Assembly (NCBI GenBank): GCA_964611385.1
Contig: CAZSXS010000028.1
Coordinates: forward strand, 1-41,676
Direction of reading: 5' to 3'
Length of the DNA stretch: 41,676 nucleotides
DNA from: CAZSXS01 sp964611385
GTDB lineage: Bacteria; Bacillota; Clostridia; Lachnospirales; CAYPQA01
Position numbers and translations under genes: made by a program. Shown here piece by piece: positions 1-7,447 of this stretch (its first letter is position 1; each line of letters begins with the position of its first letter). Below the pieces are notes generated by a model. The model was not told where the DNA came from, did not search any database, and saw only the letters and a program-made list of their open reading frames with translations.

Positions 1-168
1 CCCCTTCAGTACTTACTGGCAGCCATTGTACTTCCCAATTTATTGAATGTCAAATATATTCTGAAAGGTCAAACAAGACTAGGCAAGATCAATCAAGTTT
101 TAGCTAATCCTGCAAGGCTAGAACCTCTGGCTCATTGTCAAGAACTTCCATCCTTTTGCAGTTATTAA
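1..168 (+). CDS. 3' end of an unidentified gene (truncated by window edge)
   Basis: An open frame runs from the first base to a TAA at 166-168 and encodes about 55 residues. The visible part starts with a hydrophobic stretch (LLAAIVLPNLLNVKYIL) followed by a polar tail ending in PSFCSY, which would fit the C-terminus of a membrane protein. No domain can be recognised. It may be a real gene cut by the contig edge or a chance frame; the absence of stops over only 55 codons is weak evidence. It is on the same strand as the following hydrolase, with about 145 nt between them. Confidence 0.35.
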   Translation, partial: PLQYLLAAIVLPNLLNVKYILKGQTRLGKINQVLANPARLEPLAHCQELPSFCSY

Positions 169-229
169 CAAATTATGAATAAAAGATGTAATAATGGTAA
201 AAATATGCTTATGATTTTTCATGAGGCAA

Positions 230-303
230 TGAATTCAAAGGGGAAAGCCAAAGGGTAGACCCCTAGAAAAAAACGCTGTCCTGTTGTTTACAACAAAAAG
301 GAG
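230..303 (+). promoter_or_regulatory. GC-patterned leader upstream of the SleB-like gene
   Basis: The leader can fold into a hairpin with an AGGGG/CCCCT stem (about 239-271), followed by an A-rich stretch and a small TTGTT-TAC-AACAA hairpin just before the AGGAG ribosome binding site at 299-303. Pieces such as GGCAA and AAAGCCA faintly recall a cyclic-di-GMP-I riboswitch. The GAAA tetraloop and the second helix cannot be found, so I do not assign a class. Confidence 0.25.
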
Positions 304-312
304 TGAAAAACA

Positions 313-1131
313 ATAAGTACTGAACAAAGTAAACGAAAGCATAGGGTAACGGGAATAGCAATGCTGGTTTTCCTGTTAGTCTATGCTATCATGGGAAGCT
401 ACAAAGTACAGGGAGCCGAATACGCTCCAAGAGTAAGATGTATTGTAAACAATAAGCTCTATCAAGGCGAAGTGCAGCAAATGAGCGGAAAACCTTTTCT
501 GGGTCTTCGTCAATTTTGCGAAAGCTTCAATGCTAAGGTATACTGGGATCAGAAAAGCAACAAAGCGATTATAATTAATAAAGGCGTAGAATATGTACCT
601 TCGATTTTACTTATAGAAAATAAGGCGATGCTGTCTCCTGTGGAAGCCTCAAAGATTTTTGGCTTGAACTTGGAGTATTATCAAGACTGTAATCTGGTGG
701 TGCTGTCACATGCACGCATTGTCAAGGAAGAGGCTCTTTCAACGGCTGCTACCTATGCGGGATATAGCAGCGAGGACTTACACTGGCTTGCCAAAATCGT
801 CCATGCAGAAGCCAAGGGCGAATCCTACAGTGCAAAGCTAGCCGTAGCCAATGTAATCCTCAACCGGAAAAACAGCAGTCTTTATCCCAACACCATCAAG
901 GGTGTGATCTTTGACCGGCGCTCCGGCGTGCAGTTTACTCCCACAGCGAACGGCGCTATCAACAACTCACCGTCGGCTCAGAGCACTATGGCTGCCATAG
1001 AAGCCTTGGAGGGTCGCAACAATGCGAACAAAGCCTTGTTTTTTTTGAATCCCAGATTTGCCAGTTCCTCATGGATATTGAACAACAGAGAATTTGCTTT
1101 CACCATGGAAAATCATGATTTTTATTATTAA
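313..1131 (+). CDS. SleB-type cell wall hydrolase with copper-amine-oxidase-like N-terminal domain
   Basis: Predicted spore-cortex or peptidoglycan hydrolase. An N-terminal signal/anchor segment (AMLVFLLVYAIMGSYKVQG) is followed by a domain like the copper amine oxidase N-terminal domain (about residues 35-125, motifs VNNKLYQG and KPFLGLRQF) and a C-terminal SleB/Hydrolase_2 domain with HAEAKGES, containing the expected catalytic Glu, and ANVILNRK. A good AGGAG at 299-303 lies 9 nt before an in-frame ATA at 313. Reading from there gives a normal lysine/arginine-rich signal N-region (STEQSKRKHRVTG). The first in-frame ATG, at 361, starts directly in the hydrophobic core and has no ribosome binding site. 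I therefore place the start at the ATA; either the codon is non-canonical or one base is wrong. A terminator follows. The product would be 272 aa. Confidence 0.85.
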   Translation: MSTEQSKRKHRVTGIAMLVFLLVYAIMGSYKVQGAEYAPRVRCIVNNKLYQGEVQQMSGKPFLGLRQFCESFNAKVYWDQKSNKAIIINKGVEYVPSILLIENKAMLSPVEASKIFGLNLEYYQDCNLVVLSHARIVKEEALSTAATYAGYSSEDLHWLAKIVHAEAKGESYSAKLAVANVILNRKNSSLYPNTIKGVIFDRRSGVQFTPTANGAINNSPSAQSTMAAIEALEGRNNANKALFFLNPRFASSSWILNNREFAFTMENHDFYY

Positions 1132-1155
1132 TTGCCTTCAAGCTAGACAGAACAT

Positions 1156-1199
1156 AAAAAGACTGTAGCTCCCCGAAATGGGTGACTACAGTCTTTTTT
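1156..1199. terminator. Bidirectional intrinsic terminator
   Basis: GACTGTAG (1161-1168) pairs with CTACAGTC (1186-1193), flanked by A and T runs on both sides. It sits between the convergent SleB-like gene and the ABC operon and can serve both. Confidence 0.85.
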
Positions 1200-1237
1200 A
1201 CATGCTCAGTACCGTTTAACTTTGTAAAGTCACTTCC

Positions 1238-2494
1238 TCATCCTATCTGTCTATGTTTAAATGCATAGTAGCAAAGAGGCAGCAAGACGACAATGACAAG
1301 CAATGCAAAGAAGGGATAAAATTCCAGAATCGTATAGGCTTTTCCAAAGAACACATAGAGATTTTCAGAAAACATATTGGACACTTCATAGAGTTTGGTT
1401 GGAAAGAGCTTTAAAAGTGTCCATAGAATGCGTTTCGCAGGACTGACGTTAATAAATAAGGGGACAAAAATCAGCAAGTTGGTGGCGATGATGACACCAA
1501 AGGAGGCCTTCATAATGGAAGAAAGCCATAGCGTAATGGCAGCGATCAGCAGAGCGGTAGAAAGAATAATAGCTGAACCAGTTAAGGCCGCCTCCAGCAT
1601 AGTCATGGGATAAGTAGAGTTCGGATATAAAACTTGCCAGCTGACTTGTGCGCCTTCCGGGCCATGAAAGGCCATTAGCATCACCAAGGAGAGCAACAGG
1701 CAAGCCAAGGACGACAGGAGGGTGAAGCTCATTCCTGTAAAAAGTTTGGCATAGATTATCAGATTCTTGCCATATTTGGAGGTCAAGATCAACTGATCGG
1801 AACCTTTCTCATACTCTGAAGAAAAAATGGGGGCAAGAGCAATGGAAACAGCCAAGAGAAGAAAGAGCCCTGTGACTGCGAGATACATGACAAACAGCGT
1901 ATATGCGTCAAAATGGTCTAGGGTAAAAGGAGGAGTTACCTGACTGTTCATTTCCTCGTGTTTTTGCAGTTCTGCCTGGCTTAAGTTCAAGCTGTTCAGG
2001 CTTTCCATTACCTTTTCCGTCTGTAAGCGATAAAAGTCCTTTGCATCTTCTGGGCGCAGATCCTTGAGAACTTGCCGATCATATGCTGTGCCTGGAGCAG
2101 CGTATACATACTTAATCATACTGTTGACCTTAGCATAGTGTTGTATGTACTTTTTATCTGCCTCACTTGTCAGTTCGAGCTTTCCGTCTTTCTCAATCAG
2201 GTTATTCGGCTCTGCATAAGCCTGATGGTACATGGAGATCGCTTCGGCGATCAGGGCTTCATCTACCGGCCCGGCCAGGGCTTTGGTTGCGGCTCTTGCT
2301 TCTTGAATTAGGCGGCTCTTGCTTACCCTTACGCCATTTTGGTCTACACTGCCTAAATCTGGCCCTATATTGGCGATGGTAGAGATCAATAAAATAATCA
2401 AAAGCGCCAAATAGGTCGATTTCCGTTTAAACAGTTTCAGATACTCAAAGCCTACCAGGCTGCAAAAAAGGCTTACTCTATTTTCTTTGTTCAT
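1238..2494 (-). CDS. ABC-2 type transporter permease
   Basis: Membrane subunit of an ABC exporter, 418 aa. One transmembrane segment near residues 25-45 (STYLALLIILLISTIANIG) is followed by a large, probably extracytoplasmic region of about 150 residues and then five or six membrane segments, the arrangement of ABC-2 permeases. The start at 2494 is chosen because GGGAGGAC precedes it at the right distance; the longer open frame to 2617 only overlaps the ATPase gene in another frame. It overlaps the upstream ATPase gene by 17 nt, so the two are translated together. The exported substrate cannot be told; similar pairs export peptides, antibiotics or lipids. Confidence 0.88.
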   Translation of the reverse strand: MNKENRVSLFCSLVGFEYLKLFKRKSTYLALLIILLISTIANIGPDLGSVDQNGVRVSKSRLIQEARAATKALAGPVDEALIAEAISMYHQAYAEPNNLIEKDGKLELTSEADKKYIQHYAKVNSMIKYVYAAPGTAYDRQVLKDLRPEDAKDFYRLQTEKVMESLNSLNLSQAELQKHEEMNSQVTPPFTLDHFDAYTLFVMYLAVTGLFLLLAVSIALAPIFSSEYEKGSDQLILTSKYGKNLIIYAKLFTGMSFTLLSSLACLLLSLVMLMAFHGPEGAQVSWQVLYPNSTYPMTMLEAALTGSAIILSTALLIAAITLWLSSIMKASFGVIIATNLLIFVPLFINVSPAKRILWTLLKLFPTKLYEVSNMFSENLYVFFGKAYTILEFYPFFALLVIVVLLPLCYYAFKHRQIG

Positions 2495-3359
2495 ACTGTC
2501 CTCCCATTTCACTGAAATAAAACAAGTACAAGTCCTCCAGGCAGGCTTCCGCCGATACAGCCCCTTCTGCCGGGCAGAGGTCGGAGACCAGACGGAGGAA
2601 GGTTTCTCCACCCTCATGACGAATATTGAGCACCGGAAGACTTGCCATTAGCTTCTCAGCCTCCCCCTCCTTAACCCGGCACTCCCAAACCTTCCCCTTG
2701 ATCGCTTGCAACAGCTGCTCCAGGCTGCCATCTTGAAGCAACTGCCCCTCTTTCATCAGAAGAATTTCATCTGCTATATACTCAACATCGGAAACGATAT
2801 GGGTGGAAAGCAGTATCGTTCGATCTTTACCCAGGTCAGAGAGGATATTTCGAAAGCGTACCCTCTCCTTGGGATCCAGACCAGCCGTGGGCTCATCCAG
2901 GATCAACAATCTGGGCTCATTCAACAAAGCCTGAGCAATGCCCAAGCGTTGCTTCATGCCTCCGCTGAGTGTTTTAATTTTCTTTTTACGGACATCACTC
3001 AGCAGGGTCAGCTCCAGCATTTGCTGGGCTTTTTGCTTCGCATAGGCTTTACTCAATCCCTTCAAGCTTCCCATATACAGCAAAAACTCCACAAGCGAAA
3101 ACTCAGGATAATACCCAAAGTCTTGGGGCAGATAACCCAAAAAATTTCGATAGTCTTCGCTTTGGGGATCTAAGCCACCAAAGCTGATTTGCCCGGCAGT
3201 CGGCTTCAAGACACCGCAAAGCATACGCATCAAGGTGGTTTTACCCGCACCGTTTGCGCCTAGCAGGCCATAGACTCCTGTACCCATGGTATAGCTCAAG
3301 CGGTCTACAGCAATTTTACTTCCATATTGCTTACTAAGCCTATTTATACATAACTCCAA
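2478..3359 (-). CDS. ABC transporter ATP-binding protein
   Basis: ATPase subunit of the exporter, 293 aa. Visible motifs are Walker A (GANGAGKTT, about residues 34-42), the Q-loop region (YLPQDFGYYPEF), signature LSGGMKQRLGIAQAL, Walker B LLILDEPTAGLD and the switch histidine in LLSTHIV. The C-terminal 80 residues form the accessory region common in the CcmA/NatA-like class. It overlaps the upstream membrane-protein gene by 16 nt and the permease by 17 nt, so it belongs to a four-gene operon headed by a sigma factor. No dedicated regulator other than the sigma factor is seen. Confidence 0.92.
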   Translation of the reverse strand: MELCINRLSKQYGSKIAVDRLSYTMGTGVYGLLGANGAGKTTLMRMLCGVLKPTAGQISFGGLDPQSEDYRNFLGYLPQDFGYYPEFSLVEFLLYMGSLKGLSKAYAKQKAQQMLELTLLSDVRKKKIKTLSGGMKQRLGIAQALLNEPRLLILDEPTAGLDPKERVRFRNILSDLGKDRTILLSTHIVSDVEYIADEILLMKEGQLLQDGSLEQLLQAIKGKVWECRVKEGEAEKLMASLPVLNIRHEGGETFLRLVSDLCPAEGAVSAEACLEDLYLFYFSEMGGQYEQRK

Positions 3360-4099
3360 GTGTATTCCTCCGATTTCTGATGATAATTTTTAATTTGAAC
3401 AAAAAGCCCCATACACAGGACCACAAAGCTCACAATCCAATAAAGGATAAATCTGTCCTCCAAAAGCAAAGGATTGTTATACAAAACCAAAATACTCAAG
3501 CTGACAAAAAAGCTAATCCCAGCGCAATAATAGCTAGTATCTCGGCTTCGAACTTTATTCAAAACAAATATGGAACCAAAGCAGACGCTCAGGTAGGGCA
3601 AGAGAATAAAAAGGCCCAGGCGAAAGACACCAAAGCTGAGGGACAGCTCCTGACCTTGCAACAGGCTAAAGACGAAAAAGACAAGCAGGCAAAGTAGGTT
3701 CGAAAGTCCCAAAACACTCATCCGCACTATCACTAGCTGACTCAGGCTGAAGCGGGTTGTCATTTCAAGCTCAGCCATATGATAGGAGACGGAGCGCGAC
3801 AATTCTGTAGCGGTCAGTAAGGCGAAGAAGGGCGTGCAAGCGGACAGGACAGCCAGATCCCCTTGAAAGGAAAAAAAGGGGTTCCAAGACAGATACCCGA
3901 CTGTCAAGAGGAGGAGCAGAGCTTCAGCAAGCCAAATGCGTTTCCGTATATAACCCGCTTGGGTAAGGAAAAAGTCGAAGGACAGGGGTTTGATTTCTGG
4001 CGGGTTCATGGTCGAAAGGCGCTTCAAAAACTCCTGTTTACGCAAGGCTTTGGGTGGCTCAAAGGCCTCATGCAACTGACGCTTTAGATTTTTATTCAA
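3344..4099 (-). CDS. Multi-pass membrane protein of a sigma-factor/ABC operon
   Basis: A 251-aa protein with a basic, probably cytoplasmic N-terminal region of about 55 residues (LKRQLHEAFEPPKALRKQEFLKRL) and then about six transmembrane segments. The start is a TTG at 4099 with AAAGGAGG seven nt upstream; it overlaps the sigma-factor stop by 8 nt. I infer from position that it could act as the membrane-bound partner (anti-sigma-like) of the sigma factor, with the soluble N-terminus as binding region, but no anti-sigma domain such as a zinc HxxxCxxC motif is visible. It could instead be an extra permease subunit. Confidence 0.75.
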   Translation of the reverse strand: MNKNLKRQLHEAFEPPKALRKQEFLKRLSTMNPPEIKPLSFDFFLTQAGYIRKRIWLAEALLLLLTVGYLSWNPFFSFQGDLAVLSACTPFFALLTATELSRSVSYHMAELEMTTRFSLSQLVIVRMSVLGLSNLLCLLVFFVFSLLQGQELSLSFGVFRLGLFILLPYLSVCFGSIFVLNKVRSRDTSYYCAGISFFVSLSILVLYNNPLLLEDRFILYWIVSFVVLCMGLFVQIKNYHQKSEEYTWSYV

Positions 4100-4571
4100 A
4101 GAAATCCTCCTTTCGAATGAGCTTCTTCAAACCGGCGACAGCGGCTTTCAGTTTTCTATAAACCGAAAACCTTGATCCGCCGGTAAGTTTAACAAGATCA
4201 TCCAACTTCAAGTCATTGACATAACGCAACAAGACCAGCTCCTGCTGTTCCTCACTCAGGCTTTGAACCGCCGCTTGAATGACAGACTTGGTTTCCGCTT
4301 CGGCGATGGGATTATGAGCAAGGCAGTCTTCAGCTTCTTCCAGTTCCTCAAGCACGCAGCGTTTTTCCTTTCTCAAATAATCCACACAAAGATTTTTAGC
4401 CACCGTATACAGGTAAGCCAGCGGTTTATTTTGGTGGATATAGGTTTTCTGCCCCAAAAACCGCAGGAAGGCCTCCTGGGTCAAGTCTTCAGCAATTTGT
4501 CTATTTTTCAGCTTAAAGTAGCAATAGCGGTAAATCTTATCATAATGGAGCTGCACAAACTCCTCGTCCAC
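4092..4571 (-). CDS. ECF-type RNA polymerase sigma factor
   Basis: Small sigma-70 family factor. Region 2 is clear (YDKIYRYCYFKLKNRQIAEDLTQEAFLRFL, about residues 10-40), as is region 4 with its helix-turn-helix (SEEQQELVLLRYVNDLKLDDLVKL through SVYRKLKAAVAGLKKLI). I place the start at GTG 4571, which gives 159 aa and the usual short lead before region 2. The frame stays open to an ATG at 4679, but those 36 codons lie largely in a dispersed palindrome and encode a low-complexity sequence. Neither start has a strong ribosome binding site (GTGGTGA before the GTG). It heads an operon with a membrane protein and an ABC exporter, which it may control. Confidence 0.85.
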   Translation of the reverse strand: MDEEFVQLHYDKIYRYCYFKLKNRQIAEDLTQEAFLRFLGQKTYIHQNKPLAYLYTVAKNLCVDYLRKEKRCVLEELEEAEDCLAHNPIAEAETKSVIQAAVQSLSEEQQELVLLRYVNDLKLDDLVKLTGGSRFSVYRKLKAAVAGLKKLIRKEDFFE

Positions 4572-4601
4572 AAAATCACCACGCTTTCTTGAAAGATGAA
4601 G

Positions 4602-4702
4602 ACCGAGGGGGAAGGAAGGGAAAAACTTTTTCAAACGGCGAAAAAGTTTTTCCCTTCTTTCCCCCTCACCCCCTTCCATCCCTTTTCAAAAAGCCGGACA
4701 TG
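4602..4702. repeat. Dispersed palindromic element, copy A
   Basis: Inverted arms at 4606-4632 and 4640-4666 around a 7-nt loop (AAACGGC; GCCGTTT on the other strand). The reverse complement matches copy B nearly base for base, including the flank TGTCCGGCTTTTTGAAAAG and the tail GGTCTT. The element lies in the 5' part of the open frame of the sigma factor. Confidence 0.9.
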
Positions 4703-5056
4703 GGTGGGGTGTCTGTATGAGGGTGAGATGAATAATAGCCGTACTGGTGTGCTGTATAGCTGCCTTTGATTTGTTTAACGTTTGAATACAAAAAAATGTG
4801 CGCTTAACTTTATTCTGAACAATGTGGCAAAATTTACACGACATTTCTTTTTGCACACTGATTTCACAATTGAAAATTATGTTTATCAATAGTATACTAC
4901 TGTTATATTTTTCATAAAGAAAAAACTTCCTACTGTTTACCCTAGACCAAGAAGGCGGCTTGGTAATGTTTAAGAAGATGTGTTAACATCCTGTCCAGCT
5001 TCTTCGAAAAGATGGAAGAGGCTGAGGTTTTAACCCACTATTCAATGGAGGTATAT
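4703..5056. other. Intergenic region between the sigma operon and the fucosidase gene
   Basis: Divergent intergenic region of about 350 nt. It contains the promoter given separately (4870-4898) and, at about 4970-5004, a hairpin-forming stretch (AAGAAG/CTTCTT arms enclosing GATGTGTTAACATC) in the presumed leader of the fucosidase mRNA. A 67-codon frame on the minus strand (4686-4889) has no recognisable features and I do not call it. Confidence 0.5.
4870..4898 (+). promoter_or_regulatory. Sigma-A promoter of the fucosidase-chemoreceptor operon
   Basis: TTGAAA (4870-4875) and TATACT (4893-4898) are separated by exactly 17 nt, about 160 nt upstream of the GH95 start. Confidence 0.65.
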
Positions 5057-7426
5057 ATGAAGCTGAGCTATAAGAGACCAGCCGAGAAATGGACCGAGGC
5101 CCTGCCCCTTGGAAATGGGCAGATCGGTGCTATGGTTTTTGGCCACCCAATGAACGAACGCATTGCATTGAATGATGATACCTTTTGGGCGGGTTTTCCC
5201 AAAGATAAAAACAGAGAAGCCCATACATTGATGCCAGAGATTGTTGCCCTTGCCAAGGAGGGTAAGTATGGCCAGGCCGAGACACTGATAGAAGATCATC
5301 TGCTGAGTGAGCCTACCCAGTCCTACCTTCCACTTGGTGATCTTTGCCTTGCTTTCAGTCTTGGTGAGATCACTGACTATTCTCGTGAGCTGGACTTAAG
5401 TACGGGTCTTGCTCTAACTCAATATCAGGCCGGAGGCGTTACGGTTTCTCATGAAAGCTTTGTCAGTTACCCAGATCAAGTTTTCGTACTGAAAATTACT
5501 GCAACAGCTCCCCTGGACTTCAAAATCAGTTTAAAGTCAAAGATTGAAACGGCCACAACAAAGGTTCTCCACCGGGATAGCCAAGATAGTCAAGACAGTG
5601 CTTGCCTTGACTATTGTATGGAGGGCTTTGCGCCTGAACACATGGCACCCAACTATTTGAAATTAGAGAAGCCTGTTATCTACGGCACCGACAAAACGGG
5701 TCTTAGCTTTTGCGTGCGGATGCGGATACATACCACAGGACAGCTGGAGCAAGAAACAGCAGAAAATGGAGTACTTGTAGGCGTTGTGAATGCAAAAGAA
5801 ACGCTTCTTGTGTTGACTTCAAACACTAATTTTGAACGGAACTTGTTTCAAACCTATAATCCCGAAATCGGCTTTCAGAAAGACTTGGCGCAGACCCGCT
5901 CCCTAGCTATTCTGAACAAAGTACAGTATGACTATGAATCCTTAAAGCAAAGGCATATTCAAGATCATCAATCCCTCTTTAATCTGGTTTCCTTCCGACT
6001 GGCTGAACAAGAAGACGAGAGAAGCATAGAAGAGAGACTATTGAAATTTGACGGAAGCGACAAGGGGCTCTATGAGCTTTTGTTCCAATATGGGCGCTAC
6101 CTTTTGATTGCCTCCTCCAGAGAGGGGACTCAACCGGCCAACCTCCAAGGCATATGGAACGAGGAATTGCAAGCCCCTTGGAGTTCCAATTATACGGTCA
6201 ATATTAATACGGAAATGAACTACTGGCCGGCAGAATCCTGTAATCTGCCCGGTTTACATCAGCCTTTGTTTGAGTTGATTAAGGATATCCGTATCGCAGG
6301 CAGAAAAACGGCCACCCAGTACCATCAGGCTAGGGGTTACTGTTCCCACCATAATATCGACCTCTGGAGAAGCACGAATCCAGTAGGGAACTGGAAAAAC
6401 GGCTCTGTCGTGTATGCTTACTGGCCGCTGTCCTCTGCTTGGCTGTGCCGCCATTTGTTCGAGCATTATGAATATACACTAGATGAAGACTTTTTAAGGG
6501 AAGCCTATCCTCTTCTAAAAGAAGCTGCTTTATTTTTCTTGGATACGTTGGTGGAAGACGGAGCGTATCTGTCCCATATTCCTTCCACCTCACCGGAAAA
6601 CCGCTTTATTGATGAGTCTGACGGTAAAAACTACGGCCTGGCCAAAACCACAGCCATGACCATGAGTATTATCCGTGAGCTGTTCTTGAACTGTATCCAG
6701 AGTGCGGAAATCCTGAAACTGCAAGATGAAGTCTATACAGAGCTGAAAGAAAAGGTTAAAAGACTGCGCCCCCTTGCCATAGGAAGTAAAGGACAGATTT
6801 TGGAATGGGATCAAGAATACAAGGAGTTAGAGCCAACCCATAGACATATCTCCCATCTTTACGCCCTGCACCCAGCCAATTTGATCACACTGGAAAAGGA
6901 GCCGGAGTTAGCTCAAGCCTGCAAAAAAAGCCTGGAACTAAGAGGAGACGAGGGAACCGGCTGGAGCCTAGGTTGGAAGATCAACCAGTGGGCCAGACTG
7001 CAAGACGGGGATCACGCCCTGCGGCTTGTGAAGATGCAGCTTCGCTATGTGGGTGATGGTCACAAAGGGGGCGGCTCTTACTTAAATCTCTTTGATGCGC
7101 ACCCGCCCTTTCAAATCGATGGGAATTTTGGTGCCACGGCAGGCATTGCCGAGTTTTTTGTCCAAAGCTATGAGGATAGGCTTTTGATTCTACCTGCTTT
7201 GCCTTCGGACTGGGACTGGGGTTCGATTTCCGGACTCCGAGCGAAAAAAGCCCTGACGATTTCCCTGAGCTGGAACTATAGGGGGTATAAAAAACAAATA
7301 TCAGCAAAGATTAAAGCAGAAAAGGATACCACAGTACAAATTTGCCTTTGTCCAATGAATCATAGATTTACTAAATATTGTCTACAAAAGGATAAGGAGC
7401 TACACTTAGAATGCAATTTTGAATAA
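5057..7426 (+). CDS. Glycoside hydrolase family 95 alpha-L-fucosidase
   Basis: Inverting alpha-L-fucosidase of family GH95, 789 aa, close to the usual bacterial length. The N-terminal sequence (AEKWTEALPLGNGQIGAMVFG and LNDDTFWAG) is typical of the family's beta-domain. In the (alpha/alpha)6 barrel are NINTEMNYWPAE (about residue 380, expected catalytic Asn pair), STSPENRF (about 510, expected catalytic Glu), HISHLYALHP, and FQIDGNFGATAG (about 685, expected Asp). No signal peptide is seen, so it probably acts in the cytoplasm on imported fucosyl-oligosaccharides; some GH95 members act on alpha-L-galactosides instead. Start ATG 5057 is preceded by TGGAGG; an upstream ATG at 5012 lacks a site. 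It is followed after 21 nt by a chemoreceptor gene. Confidence 0.93.
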   Translation: MKLSYKRPAEKWTEALPLGNGQIGAMVFGHPMNERIALNDDTFWAGFPKDKNREAHTLMPEIVALAKEGKYGQAETLIEDHLLSEPTQSYLPLGDLCLAFSLGEITDYSRELDLSTGLALTQYQAGGVTVSHESFVSYPDQVFVLKITATAPLDFKISLKSKIETATTKVLHRDSQDSQDSACLDYCMEGFAPEHMAPNYLKLEKPVIYGTDKTGLSFCVRMRIHTTGQLEQETAENGVLVGVVNAKETLLVLTSNTNFERNLFQTYNPEIGFQKDLAQTRSLAILNKVQYDYESLKQRHIQDHQSLFNLVSFRLAEQEDERSIEERLLKFDGSDKGLYELLFQYGRYLLIASSREGTQPANLQGIWNEELQAPWSSNYTVNINTEMNYWPAESCNLPGLHQPLFELIKDIRIAGRKTATQYHQARGYCSHHNIDLWRSTNPVGNWKNGSVVYAYWPLSSAWLCRHLFEHYEYTLDEDFLREAYPLLKEAALFFLDTLVEDGAYLSHIPSTSPENRFIDESDGKNYGLAKTTAMTMSIIRELFLNCIQSAEILKLQDEVYTELKEKVKRLRPLAIGSKGQILEWDQEYKELEPTHRHISHLYALHPANLITLEKEPELAQACKKSLELRGDEGTGWSLGWKINQWARLQDGDHALRLVKMQLRYVGDGHKGGGSYLNLFDAHPPFQIDGNFGATAGIAEFFVQSYEDRLLILPALPSDWDWGSISGLRAKKALTISLSWNYRGYKKQISAKIKAEKDTTVQICLCPMNHRFTKYCLQKDKELHLECNFE

Positions 7427-7447
7427 GTAATATGGATGGAGGAAAAA

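Noticed and set aside
230..303. Cyclic-di-GMP riboswitch before the SleB-like gene
   Set aside because: Fragments resemble the motif but the tetraloop and second helix are missing, so I list only an unidentified leader.
2495..2617. Upstream extension of the ABC permease frame
   Set aside because: It overlaps the ATPase gene in another frame and has no ribosome binding site, whereas 2494 has a good one.
2706..3173. 155-codon frame opposite the ABC ATPase
   Set aside because: Antisense shadow with a Gln-rich composition and no recognisable features.
4686..4889. 67-codon frame in the sigma/fucosidase intergenic region
   Set aside because: No ribosome binding site or recognisable feature, and it crosses the divergent promoter region.
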